A DNA stretch of 64,000 nt, from positions 62,001 through 126,000 of the forward strand of contig JAPKZQ010000046.1 in assembly GCA_026393675.1 (NCBI GenBank), written 5' to 3'. Made by a program: the position numbers and the translations under genes. Shown piece after piece: positions 15,844 to 26,485 of the stretch. Position 1 is the first letter of the stretch. The number at the start of each line of letters is the position of its first letter. This stretch comes from Acidobacteriota bacterium (GTDB lineage: Bacteria > Acidobacteriota > Vicinamibacteria > Vicinamibacterales > JAKQTR01). Under the pieces are notes generated by a model, which worked only from the letters and a program-made list of their open reading frames with translations, was not told the origin of the DNA and did no database searches.

Positions 15844-17318
15844 GAGCGACCGTCCCGAGTCTGGCCCTCGTCGGCCCCACCCGCAATCCGGCTCCAAACA
15901 GCCATCGCCCGTTTCCCGGCCGCCTCCGACGTCACAACCCGCGTCGGCCACTCGCGGGTGAATCCTTCGGACGACCACTTCCTCGTCGCGTCTATCCCCA
16001 TCTTGCTGCCATAGGCCGGCAGGTCGGACGCATTCTCCAGGTCGTCCATCGGGCCGCGCGTAAACTGGATGTCCCGCTGCGGATCCATGTGCGTGCCTAC
16101 CACCCAGGCCACTTCCCGCACGTCCTGCACGTTCACGTCCTTGTCGACGACGACAATGACCTTGGAGAACATCAGCTGACCGAGCCCCCAGCAGGCGTTC
16201 ATGATCTTGCGGGCGTGACCCGGATAGCGCTTGTCGATCGAGATGAGGACAAGATTGTGAAAAATGCCTTCGGCCGGAAAGTTCATGTCCACGATCTCTG
16301 GAATCGTCTTGCGGATCAGCGGCAGGAAGATCCGTTCGCTCGCCTTCCCGAGATACACGTCTTCCATCGGCGGAATGCCGACAATGGTCGCGTGGTAGAT
16401 CGGCTTGCGCCGCATTGTCATGGCGGTGAGGTGGAAGACAGGGAAGTCGTCGGCCAGCGAGTAGAAACCCGTGTGGTCGCCGAAGGGTCCTTCGCGACGG
16501 CGCTCGCCCGGGTCGACATAGCCTTCGAGCACGATGTTCGCCTGCGCCGGCACCTCGAGATCAACGGTCCGGCACTTGACCAGTTCGATCCGCCGGCGCG
16601 CCAAAAACCCGGCAAGCTGTAACTCGTCGAGGCCCTCTGGCATTGGCGCCGTCGCCGCATAGCACACCTCAGGTTCCGCACCGAGGGCCACCGCGACCTC
16701 GAGCCGCTTGCCCATCCGCTCCGCGATCCGATAATGCTGCGCGCCGCCCTTGTGCCGCTGCCAGTGCATCCCGGTCGTGCGTCCGTCGAACACCTGCATG
16801 CGATACATGCCGATGTTCCGCACGCCACTTTCGGGGTCCTTCGTGAACACCAGCGGAAATGTGATGTACCGCCCGCCGTCGTCGGGCCAGCACTTCAGGA
16901 TGGGCAGCGCATCGAGCGTGCCGTCGAGCCTGACGACCTCCTGGCACGGACCGTCCTTGACGGTCTTCGGCAGCAGATCGGTCAGGCGCCAGACCATCGG
17001 CAGCATCTTCATCGCGTCGAGGATGCCGGTCGGCGCGTGCGGCGACATCAGCGTCTCAATCTCGCGCGCCAGGGCATCGAGCGACGAGACGTTCAGCGCG
17101 AGGCAGATCCGGTCAAGCGATCCGAACAGGTTCACCGCCACAGGCATGTCGAATCCGGTGGGTTGCTCGAAGATCAGCGCGGGCCCGCCGCCCGGGCGTT
17201 TGCTGGCCAGGTCGGTGACCGCCGTGATGTCGAGGTCCGGGCTCACCGGCTCCTGTACACGCCGCAGCCAGCCGCGTTGCTCCACCTCGTCTATGAAACC
17301 CTTCAGATCCGCGTGCAT
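15840..17318 (-). CDS. UbiD family prenylated-FMN decarboxylase (menaquinone route)
   Basis: The 492-residue length and motifs fit UbiD. It has GGPALIFEQP near the N-terminus, NIGMYRMQVFDGRTTGMHWQRHKGG (prFMN and metal site), EGPFGDHTGFYS, GIPPMEDVYLGKASERIF and the C-terminal GSKMGIDATRKW. UbiD enzymes use prenylated FMN made by UbiX. In the futalosine pathway a UbiD homologue is proposed to decarboxylate the prenylated naphthoate. The position directly upstream of mqnE-like, mqnA and mqnC supports that role (MqnL-type). It overlaps the Gfo/Idh gene upstream by 16 bp and the MqnE-like gene by 4 bp. Confidence 0.88.
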   Translation of the reverse strand: MHADLKGFIDEVEQRGWLRRVQEPVSPDLDITAVTDLASKRPGGGPALIFEQPTGFDMPVAVNLFGSLDRICLALNVSSLDALAREIETLMSPHAPTGILDAMKMLPMVWRLTDLLPKTVKDGPCQEVVRLDGTLDALPILKCWPDDGGRYITFPLVFTKDPESGVRNIGMYRMQVFDGRTTGMHWQRHKGGAQHYRIAERMGKRLEVAVALGAEPEVCYAATAPMPEGLDELQLAGFLARRRIELVKCRTVDLEVPAQANIVLEGYVDPGERRREGPFGDHTGFYSLADDFPVFHLTAMTMRRKPIYHATIVGIPPMEDVYLGKASERIFLPLIRKTIPEIVDMNFPAEGIFHNLVLISIDKRYPGHARKIMNACWGLGQLMFSKVIVVVDKDVNVQDVREVAWVVGTHMDPQRDIQFTRGPMDDLENASDLPAYGSKMGIDATRKWSSEGFTREWPTRVVTSEAAGKRAMAVWSRIAGGADEGQTRDGRS

Positions 17319-18250
17319 GCCGCCATCCGTTCCGTGATCTGTTCGGCCAGTCTCACCGCGTTCCGCCCGTCAGCGCCGCCAACCGCCGGCTGACGCCGCT
17401 CGCGCACGGCCGCGACAAAGTCTTCGAGTTCGTTCCGCAAGGGTTCGCTATCGACGACGGGAATGCTGCCGCCCTCGATCAGCGGCCGCCGGCCCTCCTG
17501 GCGAATCAACCGGTACACTTCGGCTTCTTTCGCGCCGCAATCAATCGAGATGTAGGCGTCGCGCTGGAAGAAGCGGATCTTGCGGACGCGCTCGCGGCTG
17601 ATCCGGCTGGCCGTGATGTTGGCGACACAGCCCGACTCGAATCTGATGCGCGCATTGGCGATGTCGGCGCGATCGGTCAGGACGGGCACGCCGACGGCCT
17701 CGATGGCCACGATCGGCGACGGCACGATCGACAGCACCAGATCCAGATCGTGGATCATGAGATCGAACACGACATCGATATCGAGGCTGCGCTCCGGAAA
17801 GGTCCCAAGGCGGTGAATCTCGATGAAGCCCGGCTTGTTCACCGCGGGGCGGGCCGCCATCACCGCGGGATTGAATCGCTCGGTGTGACCGACGGCGAGA
17901 ATCGCGCCTGTTCGAGCCGAGGCCTCGATGATCGCATCGCATTCCTCAACCGATCGGGCCAGCGGCTTCTCCACCAGCACGGGAATGCCGCGCGCCAGAC
18001 AGAGGCCAGCGACCTCCCCATGCACGTCGGTCGGTGTCGCAATCGAGACCAGATCGACGTCGTCGAGAATCTCCCGCACATCGGTCACGGCACGCGCGCC
18101 GGACGACGCCGCAATCTCGCGAGCTCGCTGGCCGTTGATATCCACGACTCCGGTCAACGCCACGCCTGGCATCGATCCGAGGATTCGCGCGTGGTGACGG
18201 CCGAGGTGCCCCACGCCCACCACCGCCGCTCTCAAGATCCGCTCGCTCAC
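17303..18250 (-). CDS. Gfo/Idh/MocA family oxidoreductase, possibly GnnA-like
   Basis: An NAD(P)-binding Rossmann fold opens the 315-residue protein ([17 protein letters not shown]). The family signature [15 protein letters not shown] (EKP motif) and GHTERFNP follow, then the C-terminal alpha/beta domain with [10 protein letters not shown]. It is coupled to lpxI upstream (4-bp overlap) in a lipid A gene cluster. GnnA, a UDP-GlcNAc 3-dehydrogenase of this family, sits with lpxA in organisms that make 3-amino lipid A. The partner aminotransferase GnnB is not here, so that role is only a suggestion. Confidence 0.82.
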   Translation of the reverse strand: MSERILRAAVVGVGHLGRHHARILGSMPGVALTGVVDINGQRAREIAASSGARAVTDVREILDDVDLVSIATPTDVHGEVAGLCLARGIPVLVEKPLARSVEECDAIIEASARTGAILAVGHTERFNPAVMAARPAVNKPGFIEIHRLGTFPERSLDIDVVFDLMIHDLDLVLSIVPSPIVAIEAVGVPVLTDRADIANARIRFESGCVANITASRISRERVRKIRFFQRDAYISIDCGAKEAEVYRLIRQEGRRPLIEGGSIPVVDSEPLRNELEDFVAAVRERRQPAVGGADGRNAVRLAEQITERMAACTRI

Positions 18251-19089
18251 GCCGGCCTCCCCGATGGCTTGTTGGCTGGCCGGCCCACGATCGCGATGCC
18301 TGCCGCATCGGCCGCCCGTACGACCGCGTCGCCATCAATCAGCAACGTCCGCCCGGCATCAATCGACAGCGCCGTGGCGCCGGCCTCGCGCATCGATTCG
18401 ATCGTCGCCACGCCAACCACCGGCACGTCGAATCGCATGTCCTGATTGGGTTTTGCCACTTTGATCACGCTCGCGCCTGGGCCCGCCAGTCGGCCCGCAC
18501 GGGCGATCACCGCGTCAGTCCCTTCCATAGCCTCGACCGCCACGACGGCCGCACTCTTGACCACAATCGTCTGGCCAATGTCGAGCGCCGCGATGCGATC
18601 GGCCATCCCGTACCCGAACTCGACGTCGTGTTGTTCCTCACCGGTCAGCGGCCGCGCCGTCAGCACGCCCGCCTTCGCGACCAGGGGCGCGAGGTAGGCG
18701 GTCGAATCGAGCAACTCGACGCCGTGGTCGCGCATCACCTGCGCCACAGCCGCGATGAGCGAGTCGGTGTTCCGCGCACGCAACTTCATCAGGACCGACA
18801 GCAACAGACGGTCGGGCACGATGCCGGAGAAAATTTTGACGTGCTTGACCTGGCCGGCCATCACGGCCTGGCTCACGCCGGCCCCACGCAGGATCTCGAT
18901 GGCCCGGCTGAGTTGTCCGAGTGACACCCAGTGGAGGTCGGCGCGCGGTTCGCGCGCCGCCGCCGCGACCAGATCTGGTGAGGCTTCTTCCTCAATGGCC
19001 AGGATGGTGACGGCGTGGCCCAGCGTTCGCGCAGCGTCCAGTACCAGAAACGGAAAACGCCCGTTGCCGGCTATCAGACCCACACGCAT
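18247..19089 (-). CDS. lpxI: UDP-2,3-diacylglucosamine pyrophosphatase LpxI
   Basis: LpxI hydrolyses UDP-2,3-diacylglucosamine to lipid X in lipid A synthesis, replacing LpxH. The ATG at 19087-19089 gives [20 protein letters not shown], the usual DUF1009 start. [13 protein letters not shown] and [29 protein letters not shown] follow, then [17 protein letters not shown] near the C-terminus, with a conserved Asp. The 280-residue length is normal. It follows the fabZ-lpxA fusion by 10 bp, consistent with one operon for outer-membrane assembly. Confidence 0.92.
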   Translation of the reverse strand: MRVGLIAGNGRFPFLVLDAARTLGHAVTILAIEEEASPDLVAAAAREPRADLHWVSLGQLSRAIEILRGAGVSQAVMAGQVKHVKIFSGIVPDRLLLSVLMKLRARNTDSLIAAVAQVMRDHGVELLDSTAYLAPLVAKAGVLTARPLTGEEQHDVEFGYGMADRIAALDIGQTIVVKSAAVVAVEAMEGTDAVIARAGRLAGPGASVIKVAKPNQDMRFDVPVVGVATIESMREAGATALSIDAGRTLLIDGDAVVRAADAAGIAIVGRPANKPSGRPA

Positions 19090-19099
19090 GAGGTATTCC

Positions 19100-20374
19100 T
19101 CACTGGTCGGCGGACGATTCGCCGGATCGCGTGCGTCCCCGCTTGAGCACGACGCCGCGCTTCGCGCCACGGACGAACTCCACCAGGTAGCGGACCTCCG
19201 GGCAGTCCAACCCTGGATCGTCGCAGATGCGCGTCACGGCCTCGGTCGTGTTGAGATTCGACTGGAGCAACAACCGGTACGCGGCCTTGAGCTTGCGGAT
19301 GGTATCCGGTGTGAACCCGCGCCGCACCAGGCCAATCGTATTCATCCCGTAGATGAGCGCCCGGTTGCCGACGGTCTTCGAAAACGGCAGAACGTCCTTC
19401 GTGCAGGCCGAGAACCCGCCGATGAAGGCGTGCTTGCCGACGCGGCAGAACTGATGAATCCCGACGTAGCCGCCGAGCGTGGCGAAATCATCCACGTCGA
19501 CGTGGCCGCCGAGCGTGGTCCCATGCGAAAGAATCGTGTCGTTGCCGACAAGGCAGTCGTGCGCGATGTGGCCGTACGCCATCAGGTAGTTGCGGTGCCC
19601 GATGCGCGTGGCGCCCCGCCCTGTCACCGTGCCCCGATGCACGGTCACGAACTCCCGAAACACATTCTGATTGCCGATCACGAGCGCGGTCGGCTCTCCC
19701 TTGTACTTCAGGTCCTGCGGCGGCAGACCGAACGACCCGAACGGGTAGAGCACATTGTCGTCGCCGATCTCGGTACGCCCGTCGATGATGCAGGAGGCGC
19801 CGATCCGGTTATTGCGGCCGATCCGCACGTGGGCACCGATGCTCGCGCCGGCTCCGACGATGGTACCGTCGCCCAGCACCGCGCCGGGATGGATCCGCGC
19901 GGTCGGGTGGACCGACGCGGTCCCCGGAGCCACGGCCAGGACGAAGCCGGTCTCGGTCACCACCTGCCCGTCGACCCGTGCGACGGCACCGATGCGGGCC
20001 AGCGGCCCTCGCCGTTGCCGCACCTCGACGTCGAGCATCACCCGGTCGCCAGGCACGACTTGACGGCGGAACTTCGTGCCGGTCACGCTGCGCAACGAGA
20101 CCCGCGCGTTGCGGATCTCGTCACCATCGTGCAGCAGCAGAAGCGTCGCCGACTGGACGAGCGCCTCGATCATGAGCACGCCCGGCATCAACGGCACGTC
20201 CGGGAAGTGACCCGCGAAGAAGTGCTCGTTCGCCGTGACGTTCTTGATCGCCACCAGACGCCGCCCCGGTTCGATTTCGGCAACCGCGTCCACCAATCCC
20301 GAGGGATAGCGGTGACAGAGCCGTTCGAGCACCGACGCGACGTCGATGAACTGGACCGAGGCGGTGGCGGCCAC
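19100..20374 (-). CDS. lpxA: FabZ-LpxA fusion: 3-hydroxyacyl-ACP dehydratase and UDP-GlcNAc acyltransferase
   Basis: From the GTG at 20374, two bases after the ompH stop, the product has 424 residues. Residues 1 to about 145 are Fab[17 protein letters not shown], then [20 protein letters not shown] with the catalytic His. From about 150 on it is LpxA: hexapeptide repeats ([20 protein letters not shown]), the catalytic His in [11 protein letters not shown], and [16 protein letters not shown]. LpxA transfers 3-hydroxyacyl groups to UDP-GlcNAc, starting lipid A; FabZ consumes the same 3-hydroxyacyl-ACP for fatty acids. No lpxD lies in between, unlike the proteobacterial bamA-skp-lpxD-fabZ-lpxA order. 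Confidence 0.92.
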   Translation of the reverse strand: MAATASVQFIDVASVLERLCHRYPSGLVDAVAEIEPGRRLVAIKNVTANEHFFAGHFPDVPLMPGVLMIEALVQSATLLLLHDGDEIRNARVSLRSVTGTKFRRQVVPGDRVMLDVEVRQRRGPLARIGAVARVDGQVVTETGFVLAVAPGTASVHPTARIHPGAVLGDGTIVGAGASIGAHVRIGRNNRIGASCIIDGRTEIGDDNVLYPFGSFGLPPQDLKYKGEPTALVIGNQNVFREFVTVHRGTVTGRGATRIGHRNYLMAYGHIAHDCLVGNDTILSHGTTLGGHVDVDDFATLGGYVGIHQFCRVGKHAFIGGFSACTKDVLPFSKTVGNRALIYGMNTIGLVRRGFTPDTIRKLKAAYRLLLQSNLNTTEAVTRICDDPGLDCPEVRYLVEFVRGAKRGVVLKRGRTRSGESSADQ

Positions 20375-20375
20375 C

Positions 20376-21074
20376 TTACTTCTTGATCGGCGCGGGCGTC
20401 GCCGGCGGCTTCGCGGCCGCCGTGACGGCGTCAAACCGGCGAATGACCTCGGCGGTCAGATCCAGACCGGCATCCGCCCACACCAGGCCGGAGTCGCCCT
20501 GACTGAACAGCATCTGGACGGACTTCTCCGTGGCCACCTGCTGGATAATCGGCGCGACCTTGCGCTGGAACTCCAACTGCAGCTCGTTCTGCATGTCCTG
20601 AAGCTCCTGCTGCGCATCCTGGGTCATCCGCTGGATCTCGACCTGCAGCTTGTCGATATCACGCTGCACCTGCGCCCGGGCATCGTCGCTCATGACGCTG
20701 CTCTTCTGCTTGGCCTGCAGCGCCTCGACCTGCTTGTTCCTGTCGTTGAGGTCGCTGGCCTTCTTCGCCCGGAGCTGTTCGAGCCGTGCGCTCGACGCCT
20801 TGCCTTCGACCGACTCGCCCGCAATCCGCTGAATGTTGAGGTACGCGAACCTGGCGCCGTCCGGGAACTTCACCTCCGGAGCTGGCGTGGCGGCCGCGGC
20901 AGCCGGCTTGGCTGGCGGCTGGGGAGCCGTCGCGACCGGCGGCTTGGCCGGCGGCTGGGGAGCCGTCGCGACCGGCGGCTTGGCCGGCGGCTGTTGAACC
21001 GGAGGCTGCTGGGCCCAGGCGATGCCCGCGACCAGAACGCCTACTACTACTGCGGCAACCATAAACGCTTTCAT
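20376..21074 (-). CDS. OmpH/Skp family periplasmic chaperone
   Basis: Skp-type chaperones hold unfolded outer-membrane proteins on their way to BamA. The 232-residue protein has an N-terminal signal peptide ending near AWAQ. A proline/alanine-rich linker with repeated QPPAKPPVATAP units follows. Then come FAYLNIQRIAGESVEGKA and a long Gln/Lys/Glu-rich coiled coil (about residues 95-175), the Skp tentacle arms. The linker makes it longer than typical Skp (160-180 aa). It follows bamA by 84 bp and precedes fabZ-lpxA by one base, the usual neighbourhood. Confidence 0.88.
   Translation of the reverse strand: MKAFMVAAVVVGVLVAGIAWAQQPPVQQPPAKPPVATAPQPPAKPPVATAPQPPAKPAAAAATPAPEVKFPDGARFAYLNIQRIAGESVEGKASSARLEQLRAKKASDLNDRNKQVEALQAKQKSSVMSDDARAQVQRDIDKLQVEIQRMTQDAQQELQDMQNELQLEFQRKVAPIIQQVATEKSVQMLFSQGDSGLVWADAGLDLTAEVIRRFDAVTAAAKPPATPAPIKK
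20905..20993. repeat. 36-bp tandem repeat inside ompH
   Basis: A 36-bp unit beginning GGCTTGGCCGGCGGCTGGGG occurs at 20905-20940 (one mismatch) and 20941-20976, with a partial third copy to 20993. It encodes the 12-residue Pro/Ala linker repeat of the Skp-like chaperone. Copy number is likely to vary between strains. Confidence 0.9.
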
Positions 21075-21158
21075 TCGTCCTGTCCCTTTCCCAAGAAGTA
21101 ACGCCCGCGTGTATCCAGGCCGCCCGCTGAACAGCGGCGCCGCCGGATTCCTCTTATC

Positions 21159-23795
21159 CTAGAACGTCGTTCCGACCGCAAACCGGAAGGTGAAGGCCTT
21201 CGCCAGCTGGAGTTGATTATCGAGCACGCCTGCACGCTGCGGGTTGTAGGCCGCGATCAGACGGAACGGCACGTTCAGCACCGGCATGAAGAACCGGATC
21301 TCGGCGCCGGTCGACGTCTTGAAATCGCCCAGCGTCATCCGCTGCCCCGTGTCGGTGACCTGGCCCGCATCATAGAACAACACGAGTCGCACGGGTCCCG
21401 CAACCTGTATCAGGTACTCGGCGTTGAAGAGCAGGCTCTTGACGCCGCCGACCACAACGCCGGAGATCGGATCGCGTGGGCCAATGCTGCGCAGATCGAA
21501 CCCGCGGACACTGTATTCGCCGCCGAGGTACAGCCGCTCGAAGATCGGGAGCGTGGTCGTGCCGCCGGTCGGGGTAATCGAAATCCACTGGCCGCGGACG
21601 CCCAGCGAGAACCGCCGCGACTGCTGCAAGTACCAGACAGCCTCGAGCGTAGGCTTGAGGTAGCTGGTGTCCCCTCCGATACCCGCGACATCCAGCGCGG
21701 CCGTCAAGCGCTTGCCGGCCGCGGGAAAGATCGGGTTGTCGACCGAGTTATACACGTAACTCGGGGTCACCTTGCTGATCGTCCGCTTTCCGCCCTGGTT
21801 CAGGAGCAGCAAGTCTGCCATGTACGGGTTGGACGGCGCCAACTCGCCATTCGATGGAATAAACGGCGAGCGCTCCAGCCCCACCGATGAATACACGTCT
21901 GACGGCGTGAAGAAGAGCTGCGGCTGCGGCAGGTAGGTCGGATAGATGTCGGAGACGCGAATCTGGTCGAGGCTGTATGTCCCAAAGACCCGCGCATAGG
22001 CGCCGACCTGGAACCCGACCGTGGCCGCGCCGCCTGTGTTGTTCTGCGTATAGGCGTACGGATAGATGATCGACTGCTTGTGGACATCGCCGCCCACCGT
22101 GATCGGCCGGTCGAACAGGAACGGCTCCGAGAAGCTGATCTGGTAGTTTTTCGCCCGCGACCCCTTCTGCGCCGACACGCTCAACGTCTCGCCCTTTCCC
22201 AGGAAGTTCGACGTCTGGAACGTCAACTGGCCGAACACGCCTTCGTACTGCGACACGCCGGCACCAAAGGTAATCTGGTTCCGGTTCTGTTCTTCGAGCT
22301 TCAGCTTGACATCGACCTTGTTGTCGGTGCCAGGCGTCTTGTCGACCGACATGTCTTTGCCACCGTCGAGCTGCTTGAAGTAGCCGAGCTGGTTCAGACG
22401 CTTGACGCTGTACTTCAAGGCCTCGGTGTTGAAGACGCCACCCTCGAACAGCCTGATCTCCCGGCGGATGACGTTGTCGCGCGTGTGCGTATTGCCGGTG
22501 AAGATGATCCGGTTGACGAAGTACTGCTTGCCCTCCTGAATCCGCATCGTCACGTCGATAGTGGGCGGACCGGCAGGTTTGGCGGCCGGCTTCGGCGGCG
22601 CAAGCGGATTGTCCGCATCCTCGCCTGGCGCCGGAACGCCCCGGGGCTTGACGTCCGGGTAGGCTGTGAACTCATAGTAGCCCACCGACCCGTACAGCTC
22701 GCGGGCCTTGTCCATCGCCTTCCGGATTTTCTTCTCGCTGTAGTAATCGCCACCCTTGACGTTAAAGATTTCCTTGAGGCCTTCGCTCTTGACGACCGTG
22801 TTGCCGTCGAACGCGAAGTCGCCGACCCGGTACCGTTCACCTTCCTGGACGGGAATCCGCAGCGCAACGTACCGGGTGGTCTTGTCGGTCGAATCCTCGA
22901 TGAATTTCAGGCTGGGCTGGCCCACCCGGGCCATGACATACCCCAGATTGCGGTAGTACTCGACGACCTTGTCGGCGTCTTCCTCGAATTTCGCCGCCTG
23001 GTACGTGCCGCCGCTGGTGATCCACGAGAACATCCACACCTTGCGGTTGTTCTTCATCTGCCGGGCGAGCGCGCCGCTGGAGACCGCCTTGTTCCCGACG
23101 AATTCGACGCTGTGAATCCGCACGCGCGGACCTTCGTCCATGACGAACGACACGTTGACCAGTTTCGGACCCCCGGCGACTTCCTTGATGACGTGATCGA
23201 CCTTGGCGAACTGGTAGCCCTTCTCCGCGAACATGTCGCGGATGATCCCTTCGACGCGGCGGATGAGCGCCGGATCGATAAACGAGTCCAGGCGGATCTG
23301 GATGTTCTCGTCGCGCAGCTTTTCCTCGATCTTGGACTGCTCGATCTTTCTGGAACCGACGTAGTCGACGATCTTGACGCGTTGCCGTTCTTCGAGATTG
23401 AAGACCACGCGTTTGCCGACGACCCCGTTCTCATAGGGCGCATCGTTGACCTCAACCCAGATGTTGTCGAGGAAGTTGGTCGCCCAGAGTCGTTTGAAAT
23501 CCTCGAGGATGGCCTTCTCGTCAAACGGTGTCCAGACGCCGTCACTCGACCGGCTGGGCCGCGTCTCTATGTAGTACAGGTACGTCTGCGGCTCGATCAC
23601 CGACAGATTGCCCTGCGTCGGAAACCGCAATTCGATGGAGCGCAGCAGCGCGGGGGAATCGGCGGGGGGCAGCTTCGGCCCTGGCTGGGCCTGCGGCGCG
23701 GTCGGCACTCCGGCAGCCGGCGGCTGCGCGCCAGCCGGACTGGCCCCCAGAACGCCCACCACGGCGGCCGCAACCAAATACGTCCGAATCGACAT
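21159..23795 (-). CDS. bamA: Outer membrane protein assembly factor BamA
   Basis: BamA inserts beta-barrel proteins into the outer membrane. From ATG 23795 (MSIRTYLVAAAVVG) it has a signal peptide, a Pro-rich linker and POTRA domains up to about residue 500. These include VVFNLEERQRVKIVDYVG, IHSVEFVGNKAVSSGAL and VNRIIFTGNTHTRDNVIRRE. The Omp85 barrel follows, with LYLGGEYSVRGFD (the conserved VRGF of loop 6) and a terminal aromatic Phe (FAVGTTF). At 878 residues it is longer than E. coli BamA because of a Pro/Ala insert between POTRA 4 and 5. It heads the bamA-ompH-fabZ/lpxA-lpxI cluster. Confidence 0.94.
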   Translation of the reverse strand: MSIRTYLVAAAVVGVLGASPAGAQPPAAGVPTAPQAQPGPKLPPADSPALLRSIELRFPTQGNLSVIEPQTYLYYIETRPSRSSDGVWTPFDEKAILEDFKRLWATNFLDNIWVEVNDAPYENGVVGKRVVFNLEERQRVKIVDYVGSRKIEQSKIEEKLRDENIQIRLDSFIDPALIRRVEGIIRDMFAEKGYQFAKVDHVIKEVAGGPKLVNVSFVMDEGPRVRIHSVEFVGNKAVSSGALARQMKNNRKVWMFSWITSGGTYQAAKFEEDADKVVEYYRNLGYVMARVGQPSLKFIEDSTDKTTRYVALRIPVQEGERYRVGDFAFDGNTVVKSEGLKEIFNVKGGDYYSEKKIRKAMDKARELYGSVGYYEFTAYPDVKPRGVPAPGEDADNPLAPPKPAAKPAGPPTIDVTMRIQEGKQYFVNRIIFTGNTHTRDNVIRREIRLFEGGVFNTEALKYSVKRLNQLGYFKQLDGGKDMSVDKTPGTDNKVDVKLKLEEQNRNQITFGAGVSQYEGVFGQLTFQTSNFLGKGETLSVSAQKGSRAKNYQISFSEPFLFDRPITVGGDVHKQSIIYPYAYTQNNTGGAATVGFQVGAYARVFGTYSLDQIRVSDIYPTYLPQPQLFFTPSDVYSSVGLERSPFIPSNGELAPSNPYMADLLLLNQGGKRTISKVTPSYVYNSVDNPIFPAAGKRLTAALDVAGIGGDTSYLKPTLEAVWYLQQSRRFSLGVRGQWISITPTGGTTTLPIFERLYLGGEYSVRGFDLRSIGPRDPISGVVVGGVKSLLFNAEYLIQVAGPVRLVLFYDAGQVTDTGQRMTLGDFKTSTGAEIRFFMPVLNVPFRLIAAYNPQRAGVLDNQLQLAKAFTFRFAVGTTF

Positions 23796-23934
23796 TACAC
23801 CGCTTTCCTGGCGCCGGGGCGACTCGATCTCACGCTCCGCCCGGGCGCCGTGGGGTTGGTCGCGAGGCGGCCTCTCCCACACCCGGGCAGGCCTGCCCGA
23901 CGCGATCAGTCTAGTTTACTAGGTTTAAGACGTT
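23796..23934 (-). promoter_or_regulatory. bamA upstream region with palindrome
   Basis: The 139 bp between the clpC stop and the bamA start contain a perfect 14-bp palindrome GGGCAGGCCTGCCC (23885-23898) and a small inverted repeat CTAGTTTACTAG (from 23912) just after clpC. The first could be an operator. The second is too short and AT-poor for a strong terminator. No clear promoter hexamers could be assigned. Confidence 0.35.
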
Positions 23935-26352
23935 TCAGGCCAGCGGGCGGCCGGTGTCGGCCGTGCCCGCGGGCCGGTAGCGCAGGGTATCCCCGTCGAG
24001 GAAGACCTCGATCTCGCCTCCCCGCAGGTGTCCCCGAATCAGTTCCTCCGAGAGCGGATCCTCGATATACCGCTGGATCGCGCGCCGGAGCGGCCTCGCA
24101 CCGTAGGAGCGGTCCTTGCACGTCACATCAATGATCCAGTCGGCCACTTCCGGCTGCAACCGGATCCGGAGCCGTCGGTCGAGCAGGTGCGCGTTCAACT
24201 GGTCAACCAGCAGCATCAGAATCTTCCGGAGGTCATCATCCGACAGCGCGTCGAACACGATAATCTCGTCGATCCGGTTGATGAACTCCGGGTTGAAGGT
24301 GCGCCGCACCTCGCTCAGGACCATGTCCGACACGTTCTTGTTCACCTCCTGCTGATCGGGCAACTGGAACCCCATCGAGCCCTTCTTCTGGATGAAGCGG
24401 GCACCGATGTTCGACGTCATGATGATGATGGTGTTCTTGAAGTTGATCCGATTGCCGAGCCCGTCGGTCAGGTTGCCGTCCTCGAACACCTGCAGCAGGA
24501 TATTGAACAAGTCGGGATGCGCCTTTTCGACCTCGTCGAACAGGACGACCGAATAGGGATTGCGCTTGATCCGCTCAGTCAGCTGGCCGCCCTCGTCGTG
24601 CCCGACGTAGCCGGGAGGCGATCCGATCAACTTCGACACCGAGTGCTTTTCCATGTACTCCGACATGTCGAATCGGACCAGCGCGGCATCGCTGCCAAAC
24701 AGGAACGCCGCCAGCGCCCGGGCCAGCTCCGTCTTGCCGACGCCGGTCGGCCCGAGGAAGATGAAGCTCCCGACGGGCCGGTTCGGATTCTTCAGGCCGG
24801 CCCGCGAACGACGGATGGCGCGTGACAACGCGGAGATGGCCTTCTCCTGGCTGATCACCCGTGTGTGCAGTTCGTCTTCCATCCGCAGGAGTTTGTCGCT
24901 CTCATCCTGGTTGATCGAGGCGAGCGGGATGCCCGTCCACTTCGACACGACCTCGTCGATGTCCTGCTTGCCGACGATGATGCGCCGCCCGGCAGGCCGG
25001 GCGTCTGCCCGCTCGGGTCCATTCCCGCCGCCGTCGCGGAACGACTGGGCGTGGTCGTACTCCTGCACGGCCACGGCCGCCATGTTGGCTTGATCCACCG
25101 CCATCCGCACCGTTCGGGGAGCCGCCGCGCCGTGCTCGCCCGACGCGGCATCGCGCAGCTTCGCCCGCGCGCCGGACTCGTCAACCAGGTCGATGGCCTT
25201 GTCGGGCAGGAACCGATCGGTGATGTAACGGCTCGACTGATAGACCGCGGCCTCGATGGCTTCTCGCGTGTATTCCACGTTGTGAAACGTCTCGTACCGG
25301 TCCTTGACGCCGACCAGGATTTCGATGGTCTGCTGTTCGTCCGGCGGGTCCACCTTGATCGCCTGGAACCGCCGCTCGAGCGATCGGTCCTTCTCGATGT
25401 ACTTCCGGTACTCGGCCGGCGTGGTGGCGCCAATGCACCGGATTTCGCCGCGCGACAAGGCTGGCTTGAGGATGTTGGCCGCATCGAGCGACCCTTCGGC
25501 CGAACCGGCTCCGACCAGCGTGTGCAGCTCGTCGATGAAGACGATGATGTTCGAGCTCTCGGTGAGCTCCTTCATAATCGCCTTGAGGCGCTCTTCGAAC
25601 TGACCCCGGTACTTCGTGCCGGCAACGACCAGCGAAATGTCCAGCGCCAGGATGCGCTTGTCGGCCAGATAGCTCGGCACCTCGTGGGCCACGATCTTCT
25701 GGGCCAGGCCTTCGACGATCGCCGTCTTGCCGACCCCCGGCTCGCCGATCAGGACGGCGTTGTTCTTGGTGCGCCGGCAGAGCACCTGTTGAACACGTTC
25801 GATCTCTTCGTCGCGCCCGACGAGCGGATCGAGCAGGTTCTTCGACGCGGCCTCTGTCAGATCGCGGCTGAACTCGGCCAGCAGCGGTGTCTCCTTGGGC
25901 CTCGGCACCGTTGGTTTCTCATTGAGCAGCGCCACGATGTCGTCGCGCACGACGCCCAGGCGCATGCCCTTGTCAACGAGGATGGAGGCGGCCAGCGAGC
26001 GCTCTTCGCGCAGGATCCCCAGCACGAGGTGTTCAGTGCCAATGTAGTTGTGCAGAAGGCGATCGGCTTCCTCGGCCGCGAACTGCAGGGTCCGCTTCGT
26101 TTCGGCGCTGAACGGGATCTCGACCGAGGTCGACACCTTCTCGCGAAACACGGTCCGGCCCTCAATCTCCTTCCGGATGGTGTCGAGCGACACGTGGGCA
26201 CGGGAGAAGAGGCGGCTGGTGAGACCTTTGCCCTCGCGGATCAGCCCTAGCAGCAGGTGTTCGGTCTCAATGGAGACACTGCCAAGCTGGCTCGCCTCGT
26301 AGCGGGCGAAAAACAGCACCCGCCGGGCTCTCTCTGTGTATCGTTCGAACAT
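23935..26352 (-). CDS. clpC: ATP-dependent Clp protease ATP-binding subunit ClpC
   Basis: ClpC is the AAA+ unfoldase that feeds ClpP. From ATG 26352 the protein (805 aa) has the double Clp-N domain starting [23 protein letters not shown] module 1 has Walker [15 protein letters not shown] middle domain follows (about residues 410-475). AAA module 2 has [14 protein letters not shown] and the [21 protein letters not shown] sensor region. The C-terminal D2-small domain has [22 protein letters not shown]. The ClpP-binding loop normally follows [15 protein letters not shown] in module 2. Two copies of a palindrome upstream may control it. Confidence 0.93.
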   Translation of the reverse strand: MFERYTERARRVLFFARYEASQLGSVSIETEHLLLGLIREGKGLTSRLFSRAHVSLDTIRKEIEGRTVFREKVSTSVEIPFSAETKRTLQFAAEEADRLLHNYIGTEHLVLGILREERSLAASILVDKGMRLGVVRDDIVALLNEKPTVPRPKETPLLAEFSRDLTEAASKNLLDPLVGRDEEIERVQQVLCRRTKNNAVLIGEPGVGKTAIVEGLAQKIVAHEVPSYLADKRILALDISLVVAGTKYRGQFEERLKAIMKELTESSNIIVFIDELHTLVGAGSAEGSLDAANILKPALSRGEIRCIGATTPAEYRKYIEKDRSLERRFQAIKVDPPDEQQTIEILVGVKDRYETFHNVEYTREAIEAAVYQSSRYITDRFLPDKAIDLVDESGARAKLRDAASGEHGAAAPRTVRMAVDQANMAAVAVQEYDHAQSFRDGGGNGPERADARPAGRRIIVGKQDIDEVVSKWTGIPLASINQDESDKLLRMEDELHTRVISQEKAISALSRAIRRSRAGLKNPNRPVGSFIFLGPTGVGKTELARALAAFLFGSDAALVRFDMSEYMEKHSVSKLIGSPPGYVGHDEGGQLTERIKRNPYSVVLFDEVEKAHPDLFNILLQVFEDGNLTDGLGNRINFKNTIIIMTSNIGARFIQKKGSMGFQLPDQQEVNKNVSDMVLSEVRRTFNPEFINRIDEIIVFDALSDDDLRKILMLLVDQLNAHLLDRRLRIRLQPEVADWIIDVTCKDRSYGARPLRRAIQRYIEDPLSEELIRGHLRGGEIEVFLDGDTLRYRPAGTADTGRPLA

Positions 26353-26368
26353 CCGGACACCTGCGTGA

Positions 26369-26418
26369 CCACTCCCGGAGTGATTATCGGTGGTGGTAAT
26401 CACTCCAGGATTGATTAT
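26369..26418 (-). promoter_or_regulatory. Two imperfect 19-bp operator-like palindromes before clpC
   Basis: On the minus strand the clpC leader holds AATCAATCCTGGAGTGATT (centre about 26407) and AATCACTCCGGGAGTGGTC (centre about 26376), 31 bp apart, roughly three helical turns. The same palindrome occurs twice without mismatch at 61687-61753. It differs from the CIRCE element and from the HspR HAIR consensus. A dimeric regulator binding here is inferred. Confidence 0.55.
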
Positions 26419-26485
26419 ACGGCAAACTCCCGCCAAGGCCGGCCGCGCCGGCTCAAAGCCGGACCCTGTCTCCCGCGATGCCGGG

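Noticed and set aside
22080-24134. A 684-codon open frame on the plus strand
   Set aside because: Antisense to bamA, whose signal peptide, POTRA and barrel motifs are unmistakable.
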